Source of the DNA: Rostratula benghalensis
Lineage: Eukaryota > Chordata > Aves > Charadriiformes > Rostratulidae
Direction: 5' to 3'
DNA length: 64,000 nucleotides
Assembly (NCBI GenBank): GCA_013399305.1
Contig: VXAI01000092.1
Coordinates: forward strand, 921,997-985,996
Every line of letters starts with the position of its first letter. The stretch's first letter is position 1. The position numbers and the translations under genes are program-made. Shown here one piece after another: positions 13,849 to 24,515 of this stretch. A model generated the notes under the pieces. The model saw nothing but the letters and a program-made list of their open reading frames with translations, did no database searches and was not told where the DNA came from.

Positions 13849-14163
13849 GATGAGTTAGCAGAGAGAACTTGCTCTATGTCTTGCTAATTGGATAACAGCC
13901 AGGGCAATAAATCCTGCCTTTTAAATACACCAGTGCAGATTTGTCTCGGGATATGGTAGAGCTTTAACGTTAGGATATGTGATGGGATTTAAAAATCAGT
14001 TGTATAAGTGAGCCTGTTTAAAACCAGTAAAAAAACCCCAAACAAACTGAATAGATTTGTAGCCTTAGAATGCTGACTTCTTCAAACTGTGATCACAGAA
14101 TATATTATGTGTAATGTTCTTTTGAAATTTAAAGCCTCTTTTTTTTTTTAAAGGAAATACCAT

Positions 14164-14225
14164 AAAATCATAGACTATCTTGTTAGAATGGACCCATAAG
14201 GCTCTTCGAGTTCAACTCCCACCTT
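14164..14225 (-). mobile_element. CR1 3'-terminal scrap
   Basis: About 60 bp with AAAATCATAGACTATCTTG and GGACCCATAAGGCTCTTCGAGTTCAACTCCCACC match the last bases of CR1 in antisense. No coding capacity remains. Confidence 0.75.
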
Positions 14226-14938
14226 TAGTAGAAAGAGTAAGTTCAGAGGTGAATCTTGAGGCACAGTTCTCTTGCGTGATGGTTCTAACAAGGCAAGGGT
14301 TGATTCTTCTCAGTAGATTTACAATTGCATTACTATTGCAAAATGTTTGAGATTGGTATCTTTACATTCTTGACCTATCGTAACGCTGTCAAAATGTTAT
14401 GAACTTAGTAGCAATAATAAATATACAGGTCAATATAAGTGGCTTATCTTTCAGTAACCCATCTTTGCTGTTAATCATGTGATTATTCTTTCCATTATGT
14501 ATCTTTTCTCTGCGTTTATTACTTTATTACTTTACATCTTAAGTGCATCATACTTTGCTTTGAACAGCAAAGGTCATCATTCCAGAGAGAAGCTTGTGAC
14601 AGCGAATGGCTGTTAAACTACCGGTAACAGTTATGTGGTGGGTTTTTTTTTTCCTGTTCTTGTTTTTTGTTTAATTTTTTAAAGTCCTCCTAGTGTTAGT
14701 ATGTGAGATGTCCATCCTTTTATCCTAAGATAATTTGGATGCCATTTTGCTGTATGCATTATTGTGTACATGATTTAATGGGTGGTTACTACTGAAGAAC
14801 TACCAAGGCGAGCATAAACGGATTGCATCTTAGATGTCACGTGTCTTTCCCTTCATTAGGATTAAAAATTCTGTGTCAGGTATTGTTTGTCCAGAAGTTC
14901 TCTGAACTAAATCTTCACTTCTCCCTTCCTGCATTTAG

Positions 14939-15139
14939 GCCTGTGTTGGTAGTTCTAGCTGTGCTTTGCTGGGAGCTTGTGAGGCGGATGGATGTAGCAG
15001 CACGGCGTTCTTATTCTGTTACTCAGTTGGATGAACAGTCATTGCTAACTCCTCGTGAAGAAAGCGCCTCTTTGCTTGAACAGTGATAGGAATCTTTAAG
15101 CTTTTGCTTAATGTTGGAAATGTAGTTTTATTGCTAGAA
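14939..15139 (+). other. Orphan exon-like segment with a terminal coding frame
   Basis: A good pyrimidine tract and acceptor (CTTCTCCCTTCCTGCATTTAG) is followed by a 48-codon frame ending in TGA at 15084-15086, and then by a donor-like GTAAGT at 15140. The peptide begins with a hydrophobic run (PVLVVLAVLCWELV), then a basic stretch (RRMDVAARRS), then an acidic tail with two dileucine signals of the [DE]xxxL[LI] type (DEQSLL and ESASLL). That pattern resembles the cytoplasmic end of an endolysosomal membrane protein. I do not recognise the family. It is not part of STK3, whose frame and domain do not fit. It could be a nested gene's last exon, a pseudogene piece or coincidence. Confidence 0.3.
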
Positions 15140-18100
15140 GTAAGTATTTTTCAAGATTTGGTACTATCAGTCTTTCAAATTTTTTGAAAGGGAAAAAGTG
15201 TTCCCTTCATATTTTGATGATCTAGCTTTCAGAATAATGAAATTGTTGGTTTGAGGGGGGGTGTTTTGCGGTTTTTTTTGTCTTTTTTTTTTTCTCAAAT
15301 GGCATTTCCAAATATTTTTCTTTTGATAATTCATTATTAAAGTTGACTGAAAAATAACTACCTTTAATGAATGTTTTTTTTCCCCCTACATTGGTAACAG
15401 TTTCTTCAATATTTTAGCTTAAACTGAAAATGTCTTTTATTAGCTAAGAGATGAGAAAAGCAGTTATCCATTGGGCGTCTGGAGTGTTTGGGCACTGAAT
15501 GTATCTCAGTAAATGCTTCTTATCATACACAGTTTCAAAAAATGTTAGTGATGAATTAAGAGGTGAAAATTATTTGAAGACTTTTGCATTTTTCTAATCT
15601 TTAAATTGTTCAGCTTGTCAAGTGCAAAATTGAGATGAACCTCCATTTAAGAGTGTTTCTTCAAGGCATGTCTGTTAGAAGTATGTATGTAATGAAGATT
15701 TTCAAATGTTTGAATCACAGATCCAGATTCCAGTTAGGGATTTTATCAACTTAGGGGATATTGAGAATCTCCTTGGATTGGGTATCTGATAGATGTCTGA
15801 TGGAATCAGACCTATTTGTAATTCTGTACAAAAAGTGCGAGCACACTAGATCATCACGAACTACTGTGTTTGCAGATAGGAGGAGGAAGCTGGTGATTTT
15901 TAGGGTGCTTCTAACAATTTTGTAATCTACACTAAAGCAGATCATAAATTGACTTTGTCTTTAAACACAAAAATTGTTGTTCAGTAACTGTGTTTTTCAC
16001 TGTTACGAAGTTTTGCAAAAAACATTGCTGTAACAAAAAAGCTCCACAAAGCAAAGCCAGCGTAGAACCTGTTAGCATTTCACACTTCTCGTCCATGCTC
16101 GTGTTTCATTTCTAGACAGCTTTTGAATTGTGTAATTGAATAATTAGTGATGTTTCAATAGCCTTTATGAAGGCTGTTAAAGAAGGGAGGGAAGTTCTAT
16201 GGCATCTGCCACAAAGAAGAGGAAAGTATGTCTTTCAGCTGATTCTTCATCTCTGAAGCTAATAAAGTGTTACAGTATTCAAGGCTTTAAACTCTCCCAA
16301 CCTTAAACAAACCTCTCCCAACGAACAGAGTGTGTATGTCTTACATTCTTTCCCTCTTTCTAAAAAAGTTTCTCTTGGTAGATTCTGCAATGGAGCTTCA
16401 CAGTGTGAAAATTATAAAATTGCCATGATATAAAAATCTTTGCTGTCTCCTTCAGTATAATTCATAATAGTGGACAATTAATAACACTTATTAAAAAAAA
16501 GTTATTTAAAATAACATTTATTTAAAAGTTATTATTTTGATTTCCTGCTATTTATTAAAAACGATTTATTTAAACTAAGCAATAGAAGCAAGATATTCAA
16601 GAAACTAAACCCCAAAAAGACAAAGTACCATGTCACTTTTAATAATTTAATGTGTTCATGGGCTGTGTGAAATACAGATGTATTACCCTGACTGACAGGA
16701 AGAATGAGCCGCAAGGATTTTCTGATTAGGAAATCCCAAGTGCGGTATATAAGGGTCTCATTTTTCTTTTGGCATTTCCAAATTCATCTGATTACATTTT
16801 CACGCCAATAAAATTGTCCATAAAGGAACCTTCATGAAAAATATGCCTGGACTTCATTTCAAATGCTAGACTTTTAAAGAATAATAAAGAGAAAATAACA
16901 TGCTGGCTTGGCGCAGTTCTGCTCTCATTTAAGACCTGGTCCTTACTCCCAGTATTCAGCCTAACCATAGCTGCTGGTTATTGGGCCGGTAAGCGCTTTC
17001 AGGCAACGGTTAGGGCAGAAACTGTGCTACTTGAGCGAGACCTTTCAGTCTATCTCAGATATGTAGGGAAATGTGGAAGGTGATGTTGAAGGTGGGAGAG
17101 AGGTATTAGCCCCAGCTCTTTCATAGTATGTCAGAGCCTGCCCCCTCTGCTGAAGAATTCCCCACTGATGTTTCCTGCAGGTGTTCCTGCCAATTCAGCC
17201 AACGTAATTGGGGGGATGGTAGTTGATACTCGGTTTTCCTTCTTAGAAACAGTTGCCTAAGGCTGGCTCTATGAGCATTACTGTCAGCCCTATTGCAAGA
17301 GTTGAATTAATATCAGTAGCTGTGGGAAACTTCTAGAGAAAATTACAAGTGTGATGGAGGCAAAAAATTACTACAGGGACTGGAGAAATGGAACAGAGTG
17401 ACTGAAACAGCTCAGTTTTGTTTTAAAAAGGGACAGAGTTCTTTTAGGATAGAAAAGATCTATTTGACAAGAAATGGAAGCAAAAATGAGGAATAAGTTC
17501 CTGTCAGATAAGCATTGTGTTTTTATTCCTGGAGATTTGGGACTAGCTTTATAATTCTCCAGTGATTACTTTGCAAAGTTCTTGGAAGGAAACAAGTAGT
17601 TGGAAGCTAAATCACAGAGTGTTTTGAAAGAGAGAAGGAGCTTAACTTTTATGCAGAGAAATATGCAAGTCAAAATGAGGAAGCAAAGGGTCAAGTTGGA
17701 ATTGAAACCCAGCATTCAGGCTAGTTAATGAGAGCTGGAGGGAGAGGGACATGCTAGCAAGTGCAAGGCATAATTAACAAGTTGGACTAAACATTGGACT
17801 AAATACTTGAAGTAGTGTCTAAATGTTCTCTTGTATTACAAAAGCACATCTACATTTTTTGTCTCAGCTAACACAGCTCATGTCACATATCAAGATTTAG
17901 AAAAGCCTACAGTTTAAGCTTTATATAAATATATATGTTTCTGAAGTAGGTATTTTCAACAAACATACAGAGCATAAATGTGGATTTAGGACCCTAACTT
18001 TAGCTTGTGAATATCTCCTTTTGTGACTTTTATTGCCTGCCATAAAAGAACGATTCATGAATTCCCTCTTTCTTCTCACTGTCCTTTGTGAATTATAATG

Positions 18101-20065
18101 AAGCCAGTTCTTCGCTATGGTTCTTAACCGCTGTGCTGTTTATGAAAATAATTGGCAAAGGCAGAGAGTTTTCCCAGAACACTGGAGTTGAGTGGGACTC
18201 TGAAACTAAGCTTTGCTCACCTGTGGAGAGATGGGTCAATGTTCATTACCAGACAGGAGGTATAGATTTGGATACCACATAAACAGAAGTTACTGGTCCT
18301 GTGTTACAGCAGCGTGTTTTCAATAGCTACTGCAGAGCCCACTGTTAAGAGTAGCTAAAGATAAGATTAAAAGTCATCAGTTCGAAGTTCAGGACAGATC
18401 ATTACTTTCAAGGACAGAAACAGCTGAACTTGTTAGCCACTGCTTTATAGTAGAAGCACTTCACTGGTACTGACAATCTGTTATCAGAAGTGAAGTATGT
18501 AAGGTAAATTACAGGGTAATGGTGCCATGTTTGCTATCTGAGTTCATATACTAGTTTGGCACTGCTGCCCACTGAAAATATAACGCTATTATAGCGTAGG
18601 TATTTATTAAACAAAATCCTCAGGCCTCCTCTTGCAATTTTTGTCTTAGGCAGGTAATGAAATGAATTTTGTGAACATTTAAATACTTGAATTAAAGCAG
18701 ACTAGTAGTACTGAAGTAGCTGTACTGAAAGTACTGAAATAATTTTCCATGAAAATTATAGTAAACAGATTTTGAATGGACTTTGCTTTTCTTCAGTGTA
18801 TGAGAAAAATTTTAGAAAGAGAGTTTGAACAAGTTAACCTAACTTTCAAGGCCAGTCAGACTTCTTAAGTTAAGGATAAAATCTCAGGAATCTCCCTTTC
18901 TCTTCACCCCACGTTTCAAGCACAGACTGAAACTTCTGGTACATCTACTATGTTAACGGTGTGCATAATCTCTCATTTCAATATTTTCCCCTTTTCTGAG
19001 TACGTATTTCTGCCTGTTCTTGTAGAAAAAACAAACAAAGAGCTTTTACTCATTTTCACTTCAAAAAATGTGGTTGAATTGAACCTGGTTCTAGAAGAAA
19101 ATAAGAGCTTATTATTTCTGTCAATAAGACCTAGTTCCAAATGTCGTGTTGCTGTCATGTGTAAATCTTACGCCATGATACTGAATTAATTTGAGATATT
19201 ACATACAGATGTTCAAATTTTCCAATTATTTTGCAGTAGTCTCTCAGAATTGTACAGCCTTTTTTTTACTCCCTGCAGGTGTAAATCTATAATGAGAGAA
19301 AAACCTGAAAAAAAAAAATCATAAAAAAAGACACTGTTTATATAATCTTAAGTGGAAGAATCTTTTTGAGTTTTTTTTTTTAAAAAAAGTATGAATCTTT
19401 TGTTCCTAATTGAAAAATCTGTCTGCATATGGTTCTCGACAGTGTGAGATTTCCGTTATATAGGTAAAACGATGTCTCTTCAATTTCAGATTCTGACTGT
19501 TGGTAGGCACGTGACTCGGTTATTTTATTTTTGCTATCTTCTACTCCTGTCTTCGGTCTTTTAGCATATATTTCTAAATCTTAGGAAAAGCAAGTTTTTT
19601 AAAACTACATACAAAGAGTTGTGAATGCAAAAGGAAATAGTAATCCTACCAATTTTCCTAAGCAATTCTCGTATAACAGTAAATGCAGTTAAGAGAGAAG
19701 ATGAACATAGCTTTTCACAGCAACTGTATGTGTGTCTGTTTAAACAAGCAGTGCCATCATTTCTACTAAGAATTTCCAAAGCAACCAAATCCTCTCTTGA
19801 GACTGATAAACAGCAATAGATAAAATAATGAATGATGTGTTCAACGGGGTACAGTTTAGAGAAAATCTAATGGGAAGTAGCTACATTAGTAGCAGATGGA
19901 TTTACTTCCTGAATCTCAATCCAAGTGGAAATCCTAGCTTACTTAAAATTTGTCTTCCAGATACTTAGCCTGATAAGAAAAGTGGATAAAACAATTTATT
20001 TACTTGGCATCAGTGCTATGATGATGTGTTTTGTTTAAACTTACTATTGTTTGATTTTTATCTAG

Positions 20066-20203
20066 GCTATTTTTATGATTCCTACAAATCCCCCTCCAAC
20101 CTTCCGAAAGCCAGAGCTCTGGTCCGATGAATTCACAGATTTTGTGAAGAAATGCTTAGTGAAAAATCCTGAACAAAGAGCTACAGCAACACAGCTGCTA
20201 CAG
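20066..20203 (+). CDS. STK3: STK3/MST2 coding exon, end of kinase C-lobe (human residues 229-274)
   Basis: STK3 (MST2) is the cytoplasmic Ste20-family Ser/Thr kinase that, with SAV1, phosphorylates LATS1/2 and MOB1 in the Hippo pathway. This 138-nt phase-0 exon gives 46 codons beginning [13 protein letters not shown]. It matches the C-terminal kinase subdomains X-XI, including PEQRAT with the invariant subdomain XI arginine (R266 by human numbering). The acceptor is ...TTTTTATCTAG and the donor is [19 protein letters not shown] and [14 protein letters not shown] fit MST2 rather than MST1, which as I recall has a QCLVKSP variant. Only the exon is coding; the ends are splice sites, not start or stop. 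Paralogue assignment is strengthened by the next three exons. Confidence 0.97.
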
Positions 20204-22067
20204 GTCAGTCTTTAAGTTACTGAGGAAATGCAAGTTTTATGGCTTTTTCCCTCTTGTTGCAAACCAGAACTGTTGTGAAAATTTCTTAAGGCAAATTTCA
20301 TTTTAACTATTCTCATGCCTTATTTCTTTTCCATTTTGTGGTCTTTTCTCTGTCAGCTCTTATATCTCTACCCCCATTTTCTTTCTCCCTTGCCACTTCT
20401 AAAAATGAATTGCTCTTTGTATGGTTTAGGGCTGGTTCTTGCTGTTAAGCTTGCTTTGTGCTTAGATGCCCTCAATATATCTCAGGATTTAGGCAAGTGT
20501 GAAGTAAAGGAACTGAGCCCAGGTTACCCCTCAGTGTGGACCACCAGTGGAGTATATTTGATCTGCCCCTCTGTTTATGTCAAATTAAGCAGACAGGTAG
20601 CTCTGTGTCCTAGAAGATCTGCTGCAGATGGACATGGTAAGGAGTTTGTTCTTGGGCTGAGTTATACCAACTGGCACGTTTAAATTTGAACCACAGTTGG
20701 TGGCATGGACTTAGGCAACCAGGGCAGGTTGACCTGAGCTTCTGGTAGTTGCAGAAATTTACAAGTTGTGTCTCTTAAGAACTAAAAAAAAAAAAAAAAA
20801 ATAATAATATGTGTAAAATGGACATAATTTTCAAGGGGCCACGCATTTTAGTTTGTATTCGTGTTATCCACTGCCTTTGGGGTTGTCATAATAAGCCTAC
20901 AAGTAATTAAGGATAAACAAAGAACAAAGGTGGTGAAAGAGGAGGCAAAAAAATGATTTCTAGAAAAATTAGAATTTGTTCTGTGATGATTGAAATGGAA
21001 TCTAAAATTCCCTGAAAGTAAGCTTCCTTGGTAACGAGACAGAAGTGAAAAAAATTTGCTAAGTCTTTTGCTCCTTTTACTTTCCTGATTCCTAATTCAT
21101 TAAACTGCAGTGTTCCTCTTTCCACATGCTTACTAACCAGAAAACCGTGCCCAGCACAAGTCCGTGTTGCCTTTTCCCCTTAGCTGGAATTTGGAGCTTG
21201 TGTGGTGGATCTGGAGGTGCTGTGGGTGTGTGTGAGTGAGAATGAAAGTAATGCTTGTGAGGAAAGATCATGGAGGAAAAAGAGTGATTGAATTAATATA
21301 TCAAAGGAGATGAAAGATAATAGGTGTAGGACACTAGACTTCATCCACTCTGTTCAGGGAACAATTGTTTGATATTTAATAATACATTTCTGAGGTGCTT
21401 AGGGGGTTATGTTTTGTCTAAATTATATTTACATGATCAGAATTTTTCTAGCAGCCGGCATTTACTAGAGAGGAAAATTAATGTAAATGGCATTGTGCAC
21501 ATGTTGTCTTAAAGGAAAAATTGTTTTAAATGGCCTTGAATTAAAAATTAGGCTTCCTGCTAAAAGTAATGTATTGTTTTCCTTGTTCCACATTTCATCA
21601 TTATAAAACAAGAAAAGTTTTGTGACATATGAAGTACAGGTTTGTTCAAGTAGGCAGCCATAGTTGCTTTGCATACAGCCACTAATTTATTCTGTCAGTT
21701 TGTTAAGATTAATTAAATTCTGTAACTGAATATCTGAAAAAGTTTGTTTTTCTATGTCAGACAATCAACACACTATTTATTTACTACTTACTGAATGTTT
21801 CCTTTGGACAATTATGTCTTTAACTATAAAACAGTATTATATGATTACATTTCTGAAGGCTTGTTGTTATTAGAAATAGTTGAAGTAAAATCTTAGTTAG
21901 GAAGCAGCTGAAAGATATTGTATGTTGTGTTAGTGTAGATTTTAGTTATTGTGTACTGTAAAATACTATTTATCGCTGAAATCTCTGCTTTGAATAATAC
22001 CTGTAATTACATCTGAAGTGTAACTATTCTAATGCTGTTATATAATTTAATTACTTATTTTTTCTAG
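20204..22067 (+). other. STK3: STK3 intron (1,864 bp)
   Basis: This short intron has GT-AG borders: GTCAGT at its start and TTTTTTCTAG at its end. It contains a run of A around 20784-20801 and otherwise AT-rich unique sequence. A 122-codon open frame at 20315-20683 has no recognisable domain and is not called. I saw no CR1 fragment in it. Confidence 0.93.
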
Positions 22068-22193
22068 CATACATTTATTAAGAATGCCAAGCCAGTTTCA
22101 ATTTTAAGGGACCTGATCACTGAAGCAATGGAGATAAAGGCAAAGCGACACGAGGAACAGCAGAGAGAACTAGAAGAGGAGGAAGAAAATTCG
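22068..22193 (+). CDS. STK3: STK3/MST2 coding exon, end of kinase domain and start of acidic linker (residues 275-316)
   Basis: This 126-nt phase-0 exon gives 42 codons, from HTFIKNAKPVS to RELEEEEENS. The first few residues finish the kinase fold. The rest is a charged, helix-prone segment (EAMEIKAKRHEEQQRELEEE) that forms the coiled region at the start of the linker. This segment separates MST2 from MST1, whose version I remember as differing at many positions. Codon 2 (22071-22073, ACA) encodes Thr where human MST2 and most relatives have Pro in an HPF motif. The acceptor is TTTTTTCTAG. The donor is TCG/GTGTGTA, a poor match to consensus. If the intron were retained, translation would stay in frame for 43 more codons to a TGA at 22323-22325. 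Confidence 0.97.
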
Positions 22194-22562
22194 GTGTGTA
22201 TAATTTTTTCCTATAACTATCTGCATTTTATAGATAAGGTGCAGTTAAACCCCTACTTCCTGTACTTGTGTTCATGTGCTTTGCTTTACCAGGCTTTTAC
22301 CTGGTTTTTAGTCTATGAGGGCTGAGTATTCCACTCTTAGTTGTCATGAGTAATGTTGTATAAACCAGCTTTCAGTGCTATTCCTTGAGTTGTCCTAGTG
22401 AAAAGTTTTTCTAGGAGGTGGGAGAAGAAACCATGCCAACTTCAGCTGTTCAAACTAGCATAAAAAAACCCCCCAAAACCTCAAAACTCAAAAAGGCTCC
22501 ACTTTCACATATGGGCTCTAGACAAGTGGTTTAATTTTCAGTTCAGGCTACTTAGCCTTTTT

Positions 22563-22583
22563 TTTATATATATATATATATAG
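22563..22583. repeat. (TA)n microsatellite
   Basis: An uninterrupted TA dinucleotide tract of about nine units follows a T run inside the STK3 intron. Confidence 0.9.
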
Positions 22584-23906
22584 TTAATTAGAAAGCACAG
22601 CAAGTAGTGATTACAATATGGTTTGAATCAAGTTATGCCTGTAAAGTGAAAATGGTGACACCATTTAATCCTTCAGAAGATGCTGTCAGCATGTGTGAGG
22701 AGAGAAGCAGGTCATGTGATAAATAGGTACTATTTAGAATTGTTTGGCAATATTAGGAATAAGTTGGTGTTCCTGGCATTATTACTCTCCCTACATGATT
22801 TATTTTAGGGCGGTCTTGTGCAATGCAGCAGTATGTGCTTCAAAGAAGTGTATTGCCACACATACAATGAGAGCCAAGGTCATTCAGGAATAACACAGAG
22901 AAGATGGAGACTGGAATGTTAGTAGAAATCTTATAGCTCTGAGCAAACAAGAGAGCAGTGCAGTAATGAAGTCTGCCCTATCCCAAATTGTAGAAACCTT
23001 GTTATGTGTTACAGAGTGTTAGGTGATGATCTTTATATAGGAATGCCTTTCAAGCATATTCTATGGAGTGTTTTGTATCCCAGCAGACAGTATGGTCTTT
23101 TGTTTACTGAATGTTTTTCTGTTCTAAGAGTATTGATAGCTTGGGTTTATAGAGGTGGTTTACTCTGGATTGTATTTGCTTAGTCAGTAATAAAACAAAC
23201 AGGGAAGGTTGGGATTATTTTTCCTTACATTAGGAAATGCTGCTTGTGTGGACATGTGGGATTTGACCTGTAGAGTTGATGTTTGTGACTTGATGTACCA
23301 AATAGTTGATCTCTGAAGAGACCTATCTATTACCTATGTGAAAACCTAATGCCTTTACTAGCATGCGTTCCTCCCTACTGCTGCCATCTGCACTGTAGAC
23401 CTCAAACACTTAGGTGCGTTACCTTTTGCATTACCCCTAAATTAGGTATGACATCTAATTATTTAGTCTGAGGTTCAGATGAGGAACCAGGTTGCCAGGC
23501 AGGGACGAAACAGTCCATGCCAGCTCAGTATGTGGTGTACACCATCCCACTCCCGCTACTGGACAAAGGGTACAACACAAACTTGGTCCACCTCGACTGA
23601 AGAAGTGTTTAGCAGCTCCTCATGCTTCTTGTGTGAGTACAGAAGTCAGAATGTACCACTGCACCCCTCCCCACCTAGATTATTCAGTGTTTAGTACAAG
23701 AGAACCGCAAATCCAGGGTTGGGACAGGAATCTTATTTCTGTTTCCATTGCAGAAGATGGGAATTTTGTGGTGTACTTCTGTGGTGCAGTCAGGGAATAG
23801 GTCATGAGCAAAAAGACAGTGAGACTCTGCTTGTTACTAAGTCTAAAAGATAGGTACCTCAAACCTGAAAAGAAGTATCTTTGGTTAGGGAGAGAGAACC
23901 AGAGTC

Positions 23907-24515
23907 ACAGAATGGTTGAGGTTGGAAGGAGTCCCTGGAAGTCATCTGGTCTAACCCCCCTACTCAAGCAGAGCTACCTAGAGATGATTGCCCAGAACCG
24001 TGTCCCGACAGCTTTTAAAGATCTCCCAAGGAGGGAAACTCCACAACCTTCCTGTGCAGCTTGTGCCATTCTTGGTCACCCTTGCAGTAAGAAAAGCATT
24101 TCCTGATGTTCAGAGGGAACCTCCTGTGTTTCAGTGTGTGCCCATTGCCTCTGGTCCTGTCATTGGGCACCAATGAGAAGAGCCTGGCTCTTTACACTTT
24201 CCCTTCAGGTCTTTGTACGTGTTGATGAGGTCCCCCGTGAACCTTCTCTTCTCCAGGCTGAACGTTCCCAGCTCTCTCCAGCCTCTTCTCACAGGAGAGA
24301 TGCTCCAGTCCCTTAATCATCTTTATAGCCCTTTGCTGGACTGTCTTCAATATGTCCTATACTGGGGAGCCCAAGAGTGGACCCAATACTCCAGGTATAG
24401 CTTTACCAGTGCTGAGCAGAGAGGAAGGATCACCTCCCTCTACCTGCTGGCAACAGTCCTCCTAGTACAGCCTGGGATACCATTAACCACCTTTGCTGCA
24501 AGGTTGCCATACTCT
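23907..24515 (-). mobile_element. CR1 LINE 3' fragment, divergent subfamily
   Basis: The antisense CR1 begins at GTCACAGAATGGTTGAGGTTGG and runs through TTCTCTTCTCCAGGCTGAAC and ACTCCAGGTATAGC. Its internal wording (CCAAGGAGGGAAACTCCACAACC) differs from the copies at 12.4 and 34.3 kb, which suggests another CR1 subfamily. No intact frame remains. Confidence 0.9.

Larger units (their letters stand above)
1..20065 (+). other. STK3: STK3 intron, 3' part (upstream end outside window)
   Basis: This stretch ends at a clear acceptor (T-rich tract then TAG at 20063-20065) before the first STK3 exon seen, so it is read as intron by inference. I found no exon for the kinase segment preceding residue 229 here, so the intron exceeds 20 kb. 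It holds CR1 pieces (3.56-4.47, 5.88, 10.6, 12.4 and 14.16 kb), an AT/GT microsatellite at 2.5-2.74 kb, homopolymer runs, one orphan exon-like frame at 14.94 kb and an RT-like motif at 13.8 kb, all listed separately. The remaining open frames are short, lack family resemblance and are taken as chance. Confidence 0.85.

Noticed and set aside
16744..16756. TATA-like GGTATATAAGGGTC
   Set aside because: No downstream coding exon, initiator or GC-rich promoter context; expected by chance in AT-rich DNA.
17139..17153. CTCF-like match (reverse of TGCCCCCTCTGCTGA)
   Set aside because: Two mismatches at informative positions and an extra G; weaker than the 31743 motif.
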